The notes: generated from the sequence alone by a model not told the origin. A stretch of DNA of 35,095 nt from an uncultured Oscillospiraceae bacterium (GCA_949737515.1 CATJCP010000385.1:1-35095); one strand, 5' to 3'; shown: positions 24,202 to 31,635, numbered from the stretch's first letter. A program made the numbers and translations.

Positions 24202-24525
24202 ATGAAACTTATACTTGCCATCGTTTCCAACGAGGACAGCTCAAAGGTGTCTTCCAGTCTGACCAAGGCCAGGTTCTCCGTGACAAAGCTTGCGACAACC
24301 GGCGGCTTTCTGATGTCCGGCAACACCACCTTCCTCATCGGCGTAGCGGATGAAAAGGTGGACGATGTGATCAAGATCATAGGGGAGCACAGCAAAAAAC
24401 GGACGCAGATGGTTCCCTCCTCAGCCTCCTACGGAGTGGGAATGTACTCCTCCTATCCCATTGAGGTTACCATTGGCGGCGCGACAATCTTTGTGGTTGA
24501 TGTGGAGCGGTTTGAAAAACTGTAA
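24202..24525 (+). CDS. darA: Cyclic-di-AMP receptor DarA (PII-like)
   Basis: A 107-aa trimeric PII-like protein (also called PstA or YaaQ) that binds c-di-AMP. The family sequence is clear throughout: KLILAIVSNEDSSKVSSSLT, FSVTKLATTGGFLMSGNTTF and the C-terminal IEVTIGGATIFVVDVERFEK. Its downstream partners are not established, although c-di-AMP generally controls potassium and osmolyte balance. GGGAGG lies ahead of ATG 24202. It is the first gene of a set with holB and ricT, as in Bacillus, but the yaaR gene normally between darA and holB is missing. Confidence 0.95.
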   Translation: MKLILAIVSNEDSSKVSSSLTKARFSVTKLATTGGFLMSGNTTFLIGVADEKVDDVIKIIGEHSKKRTQMVPSSASYGVGMYSSYPIEVTIGGATIFVVDVERFEKL

Positions 24526-24568
24526 CGCTGAACACTGTAACATTGTATGAGAATTTGGAGCTGATCCC

Positions 24569-25570
24569 TTGTTTGAAAGTCTTGCTGCAAACCGTACATT
24601 GAAGGATACGCTGGCTGTTATGATCAACGGCCAGCGTTTATCTCATGCCATCCTTCTTCAGGGGGAGCCCGGGACAGGGAAGCGGACCTTGGCCCGGCTG
24701 ATCGCCCAGGCGGTCCTGTGCCAGGGGAAGGAACCGCGCCCATGCGGCGTCTGTACCTCTTGCTATAAAGCAGAAAAGGGAATCCATCCCGACATTATAG
24801 AGCTTGGCGCGGAGGCGGTAAAGCCCATGTCCTTCCACATAGACGCCATCCGCGAGCTGCGCCAGGGCGCGTTCATTGCCCCCAACGAAAGCGAAATAAA
24901 AATCTATATCCTGCACAACGCCCAGAACATGACCATCCAGGCGCAAAACGCCCTGTTAAAGGTACTGGAAGAACCGCCGGAATACGTTATGTTTATTCTT
25001 TTGTGCCAAAACCGTTCTTCCCTGCTGGAAACAATCCTTTCCCGGTGCGTTTCCTTTACCCTGGAGCCGCCGGACGAGCAGACCTGCGCCCGGGTCCTAA
25101 CAGAAAGAAAACCGGGCCTTTCCCAGGAGCAATACCAGGCGGCGGCTGTGGAGGCAGAGGGCAACGTGGGACGTGCCCTTTCCCTGCTGGATCCGGAAAG
25201 CGAGGAGGGGGAACGGGCCAACCGCGCCTGGGAGGCGGCCCAGGGGCTTTTAAAGGCTATTTACAGCGGGGATGAGTTCGCGCTGCTGGCAGCGGTGAGC
25301 AGGTATGAAAAACAGAAGGAGACCTTTGTTCAGCTTCTGCCCTGTCTCAAGCAGATGGTAAAGGAGGCTTCTTTGAAAAAATATATAGCCGGTCATTCTG
25401 GCCTTGCCTCTCTGCCTGCTGTAAAAGAGGCGTCTTCCAGGCTTTCTGCATTGCAGTCTGTGAAGATTCTTGGTATAATAGATGTGGCCGTAGGAAGGAT
25501 ACGGCAAAATGTGAATTTTAACCTGGTTCTGGCCTCTTTTTGTGCGGAAATCGTCAACTCCGGGAAATAA
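24569..25570 (+). CDS. holB: DNA polymerase III delta-prime subunit
   Basis: A 333-aa clamp-loader subunit. The AAA+ P-loop GEPGTGKRTLAR lies at 32-43, followed by the zinc-binding Cys set (C51, C59, C62, C65 in GVCTSCY) and the sensor LSRCV typical of clamp loaders. The protein helps place the beta sliding clamp on DNA. The start is TTG 24569 with GGAG eight bases ahead; the protein then begins MFESLAANRTLKDTLA, as the family does. It lies 43 bases after darA and is followed, after 134 bases, by ricT. Confidence 0.94.
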   Translation: MFESLAANRTLKDTLAVMINGQRLSHAILLQGEPGTGKRTLARLIAQAVLCQGKEPRPCGVCTSCYKAEKGIHPDIIELGAEAVKPMSFHIDAIRELRQGAFIAPNESEIKIYILHNAQNMTIQAQNALLKVLEEPPEYVMFILLCQNRSSLLETILSRCVSFTLEPPDEQTCARVLTERKPGLSQEQYQAAAVEAEGNVGRALSLLDPESEEGERANRAWEAAQGLLKAIYSGDEFALLAAVSRYEKQKETFVQLLPCLKQMVKEASLKKYIAGHSGLASLPAVKEASSRLSALQSVKILGIIDVAVGRIRQNVNFNLVLASFCAEIVNSGK

Positions 25571-25704
25571 TATGCAGCACGGTTTCCGTGAAAGGGCAGA
25601 GAGCCATAGGTAAAAATGAATGCTAAAAGCCAAAACCCTAGGGGAAATGCCGGGCAAAATTTCCAATGCGGGATATCCGGCGCTTTCCAGGAAAGAGGTA
25701 TAAT

Positions 25705-26610
25705 GTGGAAGAAGCTTTAAAGACTGCAAAATCCATGCCGGATCCCGGCGCCGACGCGGAGGTGATCGGGGTACGGTTTAAAGAAGTGGGCAAAATCTAC
25801 TATTTTGATCCCAGCGGGATATCCTTCTCTCTGGGCCAGCGGGTGATCGTGGAAACCTCCCGGGGGGTGGAATGCGGTGAAGTGGCTATGGCCAACCGGA
25901 AGGTCAGCGGCAGCCAAATTGTAAAGCCGCTGAAAAAGGTCATCCGCCCTGCCAACGAAAACGACATCCAGCAGCTGGAAGCGAACAAAAAGAAGGAAAA
26001 GCAGGCCTTTGCGGTCTGCCTGAAAAAAATTTCTGAACACCGTCTGGATATGAAGTTGGTGGACGTGGAGTATACCTTTGACAACAACAAGATCCTGTTT
26101 TACTTTACCGCTGATGGGCGAGTGGATTTCCGGGAGCTGGTAAAAGATCTTGCTTCCATTTTCCGCACCCGCATTGAGCTGCGGCAGATTGGGGTGCGGG
26201 ACGAAGCCAAGATGCTCGGGGGCCTTGGGGTCTGCGGGAGGACCTTCTGCTGCTCCTCCTTCCTGGGGGAATTCCAGCCTGTGTCCATCAAAATGGCCAA
26301 GGAGCAGAATCTTTCCCTAAACCCAACCAAAATATCCGGCATCTGCGGGAGGCTGATGTGCTGCCTGAAATATGAGCAGGATTCGTATGAAAAGCTGCTG
26401 AAAATGACGCCCAAGGTGGGTTCCTTTGTCTCCACCCCCGAGGGCCGGGGCATTGTCCAGGACGCCAATCCCCTGACCGGCGTGCTGAAGGTGGCGCTGG
26501 ATAAAAATCCGGATGTCCCCAAGGCGTTCCAGCGGGAACAGGTGCGCCCTGTCCGGGGAAACCGGGGGGAGAACGCCCGGAATACTTCCAGCGATAAGGA
26601 TGAAGAATAG
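25705..26610 (+). CDS. ricT: PSP1-domain protein RicT (YaaT)
   Basis: A 301-aa protein of the RicT/YaaT family, part of the RicA-RicF-RicT complex. In B. subtilis this complex supports RNase Y-dependent mRNA maturation and, through it, sporulation and competence. The PSP1 domain begins VIGVRFKEVGKIYYFDPSG, and the conserved Cys-rich part is visible (GGLGVCGRTFCCSSFLGEFQ, then GICGRLMCCLKYE). These cysteines bind Fe-S clusters in the complex. GTG 25705 is proposed as start because GGAAAGAGG lies six bases ahead; an upstream ATG at 25666 in the same frame lacks a clear site. A terminator follows at 26618. Confidence 0.92.
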   Translation: MEEALKTAKSMPDPGADAEVIGVRFKEVGKIYYFDPSGISFSLGQRVIVETSRGVECGEVAMANRKVSGSQIVKPLKKVIRPANENDIQQLEANKKKEKQAFAVCLKKISEHRLDMKLVDVEYTFDNNKILFYFTADGRVDFRELVKDLASIFRTRIELRQIGVRDEAKMLGGLGVCGRTFCCSSFLGEFQPVSIKMAKEQNLSLNPTKISGICGRLMCCLKYEQDSYEKLLKMTPKVGSFVSTPEGRGIVQDANPLTGVLKVALDKNPDVPKAFQREQVRPVRGNRGENARNTSSDKDEE

Positions 26611-26617
26611 GCCTAAT

Positions 26618-26651
26618 AAAACCGCATTGCCTCCACAATGCGGTTTTTCTT
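26618..26651 (+). terminator. Terminator of the darA-holB-ricT operon
   Basis: Perfect stem AAACCGCATTG with CAATGCGGTTT and loop CCTCCA, followed by TTCTTCT. Confidence 0.9.
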
Positions 26652-26756
26652 CTATCCGGCAGGCTGTTGGACCTCCTATTGCAACCTAATAGCGGAAAGA
26701 AATCCCTCACCTCTGTAGGCGGGGGAGGATATCACAAGGGAGAGGAGTTAAATTTT

Positions 26757-27584
26757 ATGAAGACACTGTTCATTTCCGATTTGGACGGCACCCTGTTAAA
26801 CCGAGACTCTGTCCTGTCCCCTTATACCGTCCAAACCCTGAACCGCCTGACCGAAGAGGGGATGCTCTTTACCTACGCCACTGCCCGCTCCCTTCATTCC
26901 GCGTCTGTTGTGGCGCGGGGCTTTACGCCCAAGGTTCCCGCCGTATATCACAACGGGGTTATTCTGGCGGAGCCAGCCACGGGAAAAACCATCTTTTCCG
27001 CCTGCTTTTCGGAGGGGCAGCGGCGGGAATTGGAGGAGCTTTTGCAGGCATATCCCCCTGCGCCTTTGGTCTTTTCCTTTATCAACGGAGAGGAACGGGT
27101 TTCATGGAATACCGCCCAGGAAAATGAAGGAATCCGGTGCTACCTGCAGCATCGGAAGGGCGACAAGCGGCTGCGGCCCCTGGACTCCATGCAGGGGCTG
27201 CTTGACGGGGAGGTCTTTACCGTGACATACATCGAAAGCCGGGAAAACCTGGAGGGCCTGCATCGGGAATTTTTGAACAGAGGGTATACCTCTATCGTAT
27301 TTCAGCAGGAGATTTACCGGGAGGAATACTGGCTGGAAGTCATGCCAAACGGGACCTCCAAGGCTGATGGGGTTCAAAGGCTGAAAGAAATGCTGGGCTG
27401 CGATAAGGCGGTCGTCTTTGGGGACGCCTTAAATGATCTGCCCATGTTCCGCTGTGCGGACTTCAGTCTCGCGGTGGAAAACGCGGTTCCAGAATTGAAG
27501 GCGGCTGCAGACAGCGTGATCGGAAAGACCAATCAGGAGGACGGGGTCGCCTGGTGGCTGGAAAAATACTGGCGGGAATATTGA
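26757..27584 (+). CDS. HAD-IIB (Cof-type) phosphatase
   Basis: A 275-aa HAD phosphatase of the Cof/YbjI type. Motif I is ISDLDGTLLNRDS near residues 6-18, then TYATARS (motif II region), a C2B cap, NGTSKADGVQRLKEM with the conserved Lys, and VVFGDALNDLPMF (motif IV). The substrate is probably a phosphorylated sugar or cofactor and cannot be assigned. ATG 26757 is chosen because GAGAGGAG lies ahead; the frame extends 30 codons upstream without support. It shares a likely transcript with the DUF3842 gene 25 bases downstream. The second HAD gene in the window (19251) is only distantly similar. Confidence 0.92.
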   Translation: MKTLFISDLDGTLLNRDSVLSPYTVQTLNRLTEEGMLFTYATARSLHSASVVARGFTPKVPAVYHNGVILAEPATGKTIFSACFSEGQRRELEELLQAYPPAPLVFSFINGEERVSWNTAQENEGIRCYLQHRKGDKRLRPLDSMQGLLDGEVFTVTYIESRENLEGLHREFLNRGYTSIVFQQEIYREEYWLEVMPNGTSKADGVQRLKEMLGCDKAVVFGDALNDLPMFRCADFSLAVENAVPELKAAADSVIGKTNQEDGVAWWLEKYWREY

Positions 27585-27609
27585 CGCTATAACAGAAAGG
27601 AAAAGCCAA

Positions 27610-28026
27610 ATGAATTTACTGGTAATCGATTCCCAAGGCGGCGGAATTGGAAGGCAGGTTGTCACAGCGGTAAAGCAGAGGTTTCCGGCAGTGCTGGTGA
27701 CCGCAGTGGGGACCAACAGCGCCGCTACCTCCGCCATGATGAAGGCCGGGGCTGATCACGCTGCCACAGGGGAAAACGCCGTTATTGTGGGGTGCCGGAA
27801 GGCGGATGTAATCATCGGGCCAATTGGAATTGTGATTGCGGACGCAATGTACGGGGAGATCACCCCGAAAATGGCTGTCGCCGTAGGGCAGAGCAGCGCG
27901 AAACGGCTGCTGATCCCGGTGAACCACTGCGACAATATCATCGTTGGGGTGACGAACCTCTCCCTGGGGAGGCTGGTGGAACAGGCTATGGAACAGATAG
28001 GGGCGCTTTTGGCGGAACCATGTTAG
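27610..28026 (+). CDS. DUF3842 family protein
   Basis: A 138-aa protein whose whole sequence fits DUF3842: the opening LLVIDSQGGGIGRQVV resembles a small nucleotide-binding or Rossmann-like turn (GGGIG), followed by VGTNSAATSAMMKAGADHAATG and VIIGPIGIVIADAMYGEITP. No activity is established for the family. A conserved cysteine lies near residue 62 (VGCRKADV), with another in VNHCDNI. It lies 25 bases after the HAD gene with AGAAAGG ahead. Its stop codon is only seven bases from the convergent DUF3788 gene. Confidence 0.88.
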   Translation: MNLLVIDSQGGGIGRQVVTAVKQRFPAVLVTAVGTNSAATSAMMKAGADHAATGENAVIVGCRKADVIIGPIGIVIADAMYGEITPKMAVAVGQSSAKRLLIPVNHCDNIIVGVTNLSLGRLVEQAMEQIGALLAEPC

Positions 28027-28033
28027 GCGGAGG

Positions 28034-28453
28034 TCACAGGCCTTTGCGGACTTCAACCAGCCGGAATACATCGCGGTACAGATCCCCTTGGTCCTCCAGA
28101 TCAATCATAAGCCATTTTTGCCCGTTTCCCTCTTGGGTTTGGGCGTAAATTCCCTGGAGCTCCGGGGAACAGCCTGGCAAAATTGCTTCAGCTGGTCCTT
28201 TTTCTTTCTGTCCTATTACGACCATTGCCTTGAAATACCCTTCCTTGGGGTATAGGGTACACAGGGTTTTTCCCGATTTTTTGAATTTTACATTCCAGCC
28301 CCTTTCCCAGCTGCAGGCGCTGAACTCTATTTTTTCGGCACAGCTGTATTTCAGCTTCATCTCTGTACAAAACTGCAGGAAAACTGGATTTCCCACATAC
28401 GCTCCCATTTCCTCTATGGTGGGGCAGCGGCCCCTGTCCTGCAAATCAATCAT
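28034..28453 (-). CDS. DUF3788 family protein
   Basis: A 139-aa protein resembling DUF3788 (PF12663): SWERGWNVKFKKSGKTLCTL, YPKEGYFKAMVVIGQKE and the C-terminal QKWLMIDLEDQGDLYRDVFR are typical. The fold resembles YdhG/DUF1801-type small proteins, and no biochemical role is known. GGAGGTG lies about 17 bases ahead of ATG 28453, further than normal, but no other in-frame start exists between them. It is a single gene, convergent with DUF3842. Confidence 0.85.
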   Translation of the reverse strand: MIDLQDRGRCPTIEEMGAYVGNPVFLQFCTEMKLKYSCAEKIEFSACSWERGWNVKFKKSGKTLCTLYPKEGYFKAMVVIGQKEKGPAEAILPGCSPELQGIYAQTQEGNGQKWLMIDLEDQGDLYRDVFRLVEVRKGL

Positions 28454-28630
28454 ATTTATACTGATACTAACACCTCCAAATTTTCTTGATAGTAAAGAGG
28501 ATGCCCTTCCAAGAAGTGGGCTTTTCCTCCCGAGGTTTTACGCTTGTCTTCTATTTTACCTGAAAAATGGGATCGATTCAAGGCATACTGGACGAAGGCA
28601 CAGGAATTTCGAGGGGGTTGGATTCCAGAC
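28454..28630. other. Intergenic region, no gene seen
   Basis: The stretch holds the DUF3788 upstream region and GC-poor sequence with no supported frame. It ends at the promoter of the ECF leader. Confidence 0.4.
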
Positions 28631-28659
28631 TTGACATAAATAAAGGGAACCGTTATAAT
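28631..28659 (+). promoter_or_regulatory. Perfect consensus promoter of the ECF operon
   Basis: TTGACA (28631-28636), a 17-base spacer and TATAAT (28654-28659). This is the best sigma-A promoter in the window. Transcription should begin near 28666, about 220 bases ahead of the first gene. Confidence 0.9.
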
Positions 28660-28665
28660 AAAAAC

Positions 28666-28822
28666 AATGATTTCCAGCATGAAGCTGGGAAAAGAACGCA
28701 GAAGCGTTTTGCCCACCTGGATACGGCGATACCAATATCATAAATTATAAAATATTGTGAATGGATATATACACAGGAAGGTATATGGCTTTTTGAAGAA
28801 AGCCCTATACTTTCCTTTTTTT
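28666..28822 (+). ncRNA. Candidate riboswitch or attenuator leader
   Basis: The leader folds plausibly by eye. A closing helix pairs AUGAU (28667-28671) with AUCAU (28737-28741). A stem UUUCCAGC/GCUGGGAA has an AUGAA loop (28671-28691; its first base competes with the last pair of the closing helix). A stem AACGC/GCGUU has an AGAA loop (28695-28708). A GCC/GGC element lies near 28711-28727. The expression platform at 28775-28822 is a strong terminator. An alternative pairing, AUAUAC (28767-28772) with GUAUAU (28781-28786), uses part of the terminator's 5' arm and could act as an antiterminator. No known class (TPP, FMN, THF, cobalamin, preQ1, ZTP, SAM, purine) is recognisable from its conserved bases. 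This is a prediction from reading, not from a folding program. Confidence 0.5.
28775..28822 (+). terminator. Terminator in the ECF leader
   Basis: An 18-base arm, AGGAAGGTATATGGCTTT (28775-28792), pairs with AAAGCCCTATACTTTCCT (28799-28816) with one mismatch and one G-U pair. It ends in a run of seven Ts, 66 bases before the ECF start codon. Its position between promoter and gene implies conditional read-through. Confidence 0.88.
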
Positions 28823-28887
28823 CGCCGTTTTCTGAGTCGCCTCATGTTTATACAAAGGACAAAGAATTTTAAGGAGGATCACTGAAT

Positions 28888-29454
28888 ATGAACGTAAGAG
28901 AAAGCAAACCTGTTGTCAAATTGACCCTGTCCGCTATGTTCTTGGCTATCGGTCTGGTGCTTCCCTTTTTTACCGGACAGATTCCCCAAATTGGAAATAT
29001 GCTGCTGCCAATGCATATCCCCGTCCTTTTATGCGGGCTGATCTGCGGCTGGCAGTATGGCCTGGGGGTTGGCTTTGTCCTCCCGCTTCTCCGCAGTATG
29101 CTGTTCACTATGCCGAAGCTCTATCCCACAGCTGTCGCCATGGCCTTTGAGCTTGCTGCCTACGGTCTGGTGATCGGCCTGCTATACTGGAAAGCCAGCC
29201 GCCAGAGCATTACTTCCCTTTATTGTAGCATGATTATCGCCATGGTTGCGGGCCGTATCGTATGGGGGACTGTGCAGGTCATTCTGCTGGGCGTCTCCTT
29301 TACCTGGCAGATGTTTATGGCAGGGGCCCTCCTTAAAGCAATCCCCGGGATCATCCTTCAGCTGATCCTCATCCCCGCCATTATGGCTGCCTTAGACCGT
29401 GTGGGATTGGTAAAATTTTCAGGACAAAAACAGGCTGTAAACGGGGAGGCATAA
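28888..29454 (+). CDS. ECF transporter S component (vitamin-type)
   Basis: A 188-aa membrane protein of the ECF substrate-binding (S) family, with about six helices. It begins PVVKLTLSAMFLAIGLVLPF; the early small-residue helix that docks on the EcfT subunit is visible. It continues FTGQIPQIGNMLLPMHIPVL and LRSMLFTMPKLYPTAVAMAF. S components bind a vitamin or metal and use a shared EcfA-EcfA'-EcfT module encoded elsewhere; no such genes are here. The sequence resembles the group often labelled as predicted pyridoxine-related (PdxU2-like) S components, but that assignment is from memory and unproven. AAGGAGG lies ahead of ATG 28888. The kinase gene starts four bases after its stop. Confidence 0.88.
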   Translation: MNVRESKPVVKLTLSAMFLAIGLVLPFFTGQIPQIGNMLLPMHIPVLLCGLICGWQYGLGVGFVLPLLRSMLFTMPKLYPTAVAMAFELAAYGLVIGLLYWKASRQSITSLYCSMIIAMVAGRIVWGTVQVILLGVSFTWQMFMAGALLKAIPGIILQLILIPAIMAALDRVGLVKFSGQKQAVNGEA

Positions 29455-29457
29455 GGG

Positions 29458-30057
29458 ATGGAAGACGCTTTCTCCACGCTTACACAGCGGATTCGGGACT
29501 GGGACGGCCCGGGGATGATCCTCCTTGCAGTGGACGGAAGATGCGCCTCGGGAAAGACCACCCTGGCCGCCGCGCTGGAAAGGGAAACCGGCTGCAACGT
29601 CATACACATGGACCACTTTTTTCTGCGCCCGGAACAGCGTACCAGGGACCGGCTGGAGGAACCTGGCGGGAATGTGGACTATGAGAGGTTCCAAAAAGAG
29701 GTGATGCTCCCCCTCAGCCGGAGGGAGGCGTTTTCCTATCAGATTTTTGACTGCCGGAAAATGGCCCTATCTTCCTTTGTGGAGGTGGACCCCCATAAAC
29801 CGACGGTAATAGAGGGCTCCTACAGCTGCCATCCGGCAATGTGGGACTTCTATGACCTGCGGGTGTTCTTGAGCGTCGGCAGGGAAGAACAGCTCCGGCG
29901 GATTCTCCAGCGAAACGGCGAGGAGGGATTGGCGCAGTTTCAAAACCGCTGGATCCCAATGGAGGAGAAATATTTCGCCGCCTTCCGGATACAGGAGAGG
30001 TGCGACCTGGCCTTCCAGCCGCCGGCTGTGGAGGGTACGGCAACCTCCTCCACATGA
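29458..30057 (+). CDS. P-loop small-molecule kinase (uridine kinase-like)
   Basis: A 199-aa P-loop protein of the uridine kinase/phosphoribulokinase-like group. Walker A is VDGRCASGKTTLAAAL at about 25-40. MDHFFLRPEQR fits the substrate-binding acidic segment, followed by GNVDYERF and VIEGSYSCHP (Walker B-like). The phosphate acceptor cannot be read from sequence. It starts four bases after the ECF S component with GGGGAGG inside that gene's end, so the two are translationally coupled. A kinase coupled to an S component suggests phosphorylation of the imported vitamin or nucleoside to trap it in the cell; that is inference. Confidence 0.82.
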   Translation: MEDAFSTLTQRIRDWDGPGMILLAVDGRCASGKTTLAAALERETGCNVIHMDHFFLRPEQRTRDRLEEPGGNVDYERFQKEVMLPLSRREAFSYQIFDCRKMALSSFVEVDPHKPTVIEGSYSCHPAMWDFYDLRVFLSVGREEQLRRILQRNGEEGLAQFQNRWIPMEEKYFAAFRIQERCDLAFQPPAVEGTATSST

Positions 30058-30137
30058 CAGTCCATTGGCGGACCGCTGCTCCGGAGAGGGCGGTTTACAG
30101 CACCTGCTAAAAGGTTCCGTCCTTTCAAATTTCCCAC

Positions 30138-30185
30138 GGCACAGAGGCGAATTCCCGCTGAAAAAGGGAATTCTCGCTCTGTGTC
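30138..30185. repeat. Long inverted repeat upstream of the XRE gene
   Basis: Arm GGCACAGAGGCGAATTCCC (30138-30156) pairs with GGGAATTCTCGCTCTGTGTC (30166-30185) with one bulge and a mismatch, across a nine-base loop. It is followed by GTGTACTTTTTCC. It could terminate the ECF-kinase transcript or be the operator of the XRE regulator 54 bases downstream. Nothing else was seen in 30058-30239. Confidence 0.55.
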
Positions 30186-30239
30186 GTGTACTTTTTCCGC
30201 CCAATTTGCTATGGTAATGGTGAAAGGAGGTTCGGCACA

Positions 30240-30794
30240 ATGGATCAAAGGAAGATTGGGATGTTCTTAAAGGCACTCCGAAGGGAAAAGCAGCTGACAC
30301 AGGAACAGCTTTCTGAAATATTGGGAGTGACCAACCGGAGCGTTTCCAGATGGGAAAACGGGGTGAATATGCCGGATTTTGATCTGGTGATTGAAATTTC
30401 CCATTATTTCGGGGTGAGTATAGACGAGCTTTTGGATGGGGAGAGGAGAATGGAAATGGTTGATCGGAAAACAGAGGAAAGGCTTCTCAAGGTGGCGGAT
30501 TACGAAAGCGCCGGGAAGCAGAATTTCTCCAGGCGGATATGTTGGCTTTTCATGCTGGCGATTGCCGCCTTTGTGGTATATGGTGTCCTGGATATCATGG
30601 AACTGACAAAAACCGGCATATATGAGGGGATTGCCTCCTTTGCCCTGGGACTTGTGTTTGGCGCCCTTGTATGCGGCGCATTGTACACAAGCCGCTATAT
30701 GGCGGGGATACGGGCGTTTAAACAGCGGCTGTTGTATAAAATACAGCGGCGGGGTGTGGAGAGTGCAGAGAAGGAAGGCGAAAAGTTTTCCTAA
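30240..30794 (+). CDS. XRE-type regulator with membrane segments
   Basis: A 184-aa protein. Residues 6-62 form an XRE/Cro helix-turn-helix (IGMFLKALRREKQLTQEQLS, then VTNRSVSRWENGVNMPDFDL). The C-terminal half holds two membrane helices (about 100-119 and 130-150) and a basic tail. Membrane-anchored XRE regulators of this kind occur widely in Firmicutes; what they sense is mostly unknown. ATG 30240 is chosen because AAAGGAGG lies nine bases ahead; the frame extends 18 codons upstream into the inverted repeat. It lies 58 bases before the manganese catalase gene on the same strand, possibly one transcript. Confidence 0.88.
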   Translation: MDQRKIGMFLKALRREKQLTQEQLSEILGVTNRSVSRWENGVNMPDFDLVIEISHYFGVSIDELLDGERRMEMVDRKTEERLLKVADYESAGKQNFSRRICWLFMLAIAAFVVYGVLDIMELTKTGIYEGIASFALGLVFGALVCGALYTSRYMAGIRAFKQRLLYKIQRRGVESAEKEGEKFS

Positions 30795-30852
30795 ACACCG
30801 TATAGGGACGCCTGAAAGGGAAAAGATATGTTCAGAAAGAGAGGTGCTTCCT

Positions 30853-31521
30853 ATGTTCAAACATGAAAAAATGCTTTTCCATCCCGTTGCGGTTGAAAAG
30901 CCCAATCCCCAGTATGCCGCGCTGCTCCAAGAGCAGATGGGCGGGGGAAACGGGGAACTGAAGGCCGCCATGCAGTATATGTCCCAGAGCTTCCGCATCA
31001 AGGATCCAGAGATCAAGGACCTGTTTCTGGACATTGCCGCCGAGGAGCTGGGACACCTGGAGATGGTCGCCCAGACCATCAACCTGCTCAACGGCCACGA
31101 TGTGGACGCCCAGTCCGTTCCCGCTGGGGAGATCGAGTCCCATGTTCTGCTGGGCCTCAACCCAGGGCTGATCAACGCCTCCGGCTATTCCTGGACCGCT
31201 GATTATGTGACTGTCACCGGTGACCTTTGCGCAGACCTGCTCTCCAATATCGCCTCTGAACAGAGGGCAAAGGTGGTCTATGAATACCTATACCGTCAGA
31301 TCAACGATAAAAAGGTAAAGGAGACCATAGACTTTTTGCTCAACCGGGAGGAAGCGCACAACGCCATGTTCCGGGAGGCCTTCAATAAGGTCCAGGACAC
31401 TGGCTCCAACCGGGACTTTGGGACCACCAAGGCTGCCAGAATGTATTTTAGTATGTCGGAGCCGTCCCCTGGCGGCAATGTCTTTAAAAACACCCGGGTT
31501 TCCCCGCCATCTTTTCATTGA
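30853..31521 (+). CDS. Manganese catalase, CotJC type
   Basis: A 222-aa non-heme catalase of the CotJC/manganese family, which breaks down hydrogen peroxide at a di-manganese site. The ligand positions expected from the family are all present: E35 (NGELKAAMQY), E65 and H68 (AEELGHLEM), E136 (SEQRAKVVYEY) and H169 (REEAHNAMF). It opens MFKHEKMLFHPVAVEKPNPQ, the typical CotJC start. In sporeformers CotJC is a coat or spore-associated protein encoded after cotJA and cotJB, but neither is beside it here, so it may serve vegetative peroxide defence. ATG 30853 has GAGAGGTG ahead; the frame extends upstream only through the XRE gene. A terminator follows at 31534. Confidence 0.93.
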   Translation: MFKHEKMLFHPVAVEKPNPQYAALLQEQMGGGNGELKAAMQYMSQSFRIKDPEIKDLFLDIAAEELGHLEMVAQTINLLNGHDVDAQSVPAGEIESHVLLGLNPGLINASGYSWTADYVTVTGDLCADLLSNIASEQRAKVVYEYLYRQINDKKVKETIDFLLNREEAHNAMFREAFNKVQDTGSNRDFGTTKAARMYFSMSEPSPGGNVFKNTRVSPPSFH

Positions 31522-31533
31522 GAGCTGTTCCGG

Positions 31534-31572
31534 CCGGACGTCCCCTGCCTGGGGCGTCCGGTTCTTTTTATT
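31534..31572 (+). terminator. Terminator of the manganese catalase gene
   Basis: CCGGACGTCCCC (31534-31545) pairs with GGGGCGTCCGG (31551-31561) with one bulged T, followed by TTCTTTTTATT. Confidence 0.88.
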
Positions 31573-31595
31573 ATGGTGTTTCATCGCTGTTCCCC

Positions 31596-31618
31596 ACCAG
31601 TCAAGACTGGTTTTTTTG
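31596..31618 (+). terminator. Second terminator ahead of the DUF4450-like gene
   Basis: ACCAGT and ACTGGT pair across a CAAG loop, followed by TTTTTT. It is a backup to the terminator just before it. Confidence 0.65.
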
Positions 31619-31626
31619 TTTATCTT

Positions 31627-31635
31627 TGGTATAAT
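31627..31635 (+). promoter_or_regulatory. Extended -10 promoter of the DUF4450-like gene
   Basis: TGG followed by TATAAT (31630-31635) with no clear -35 box, 70 bases ahead of the start codon. Confidence 0.55.
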
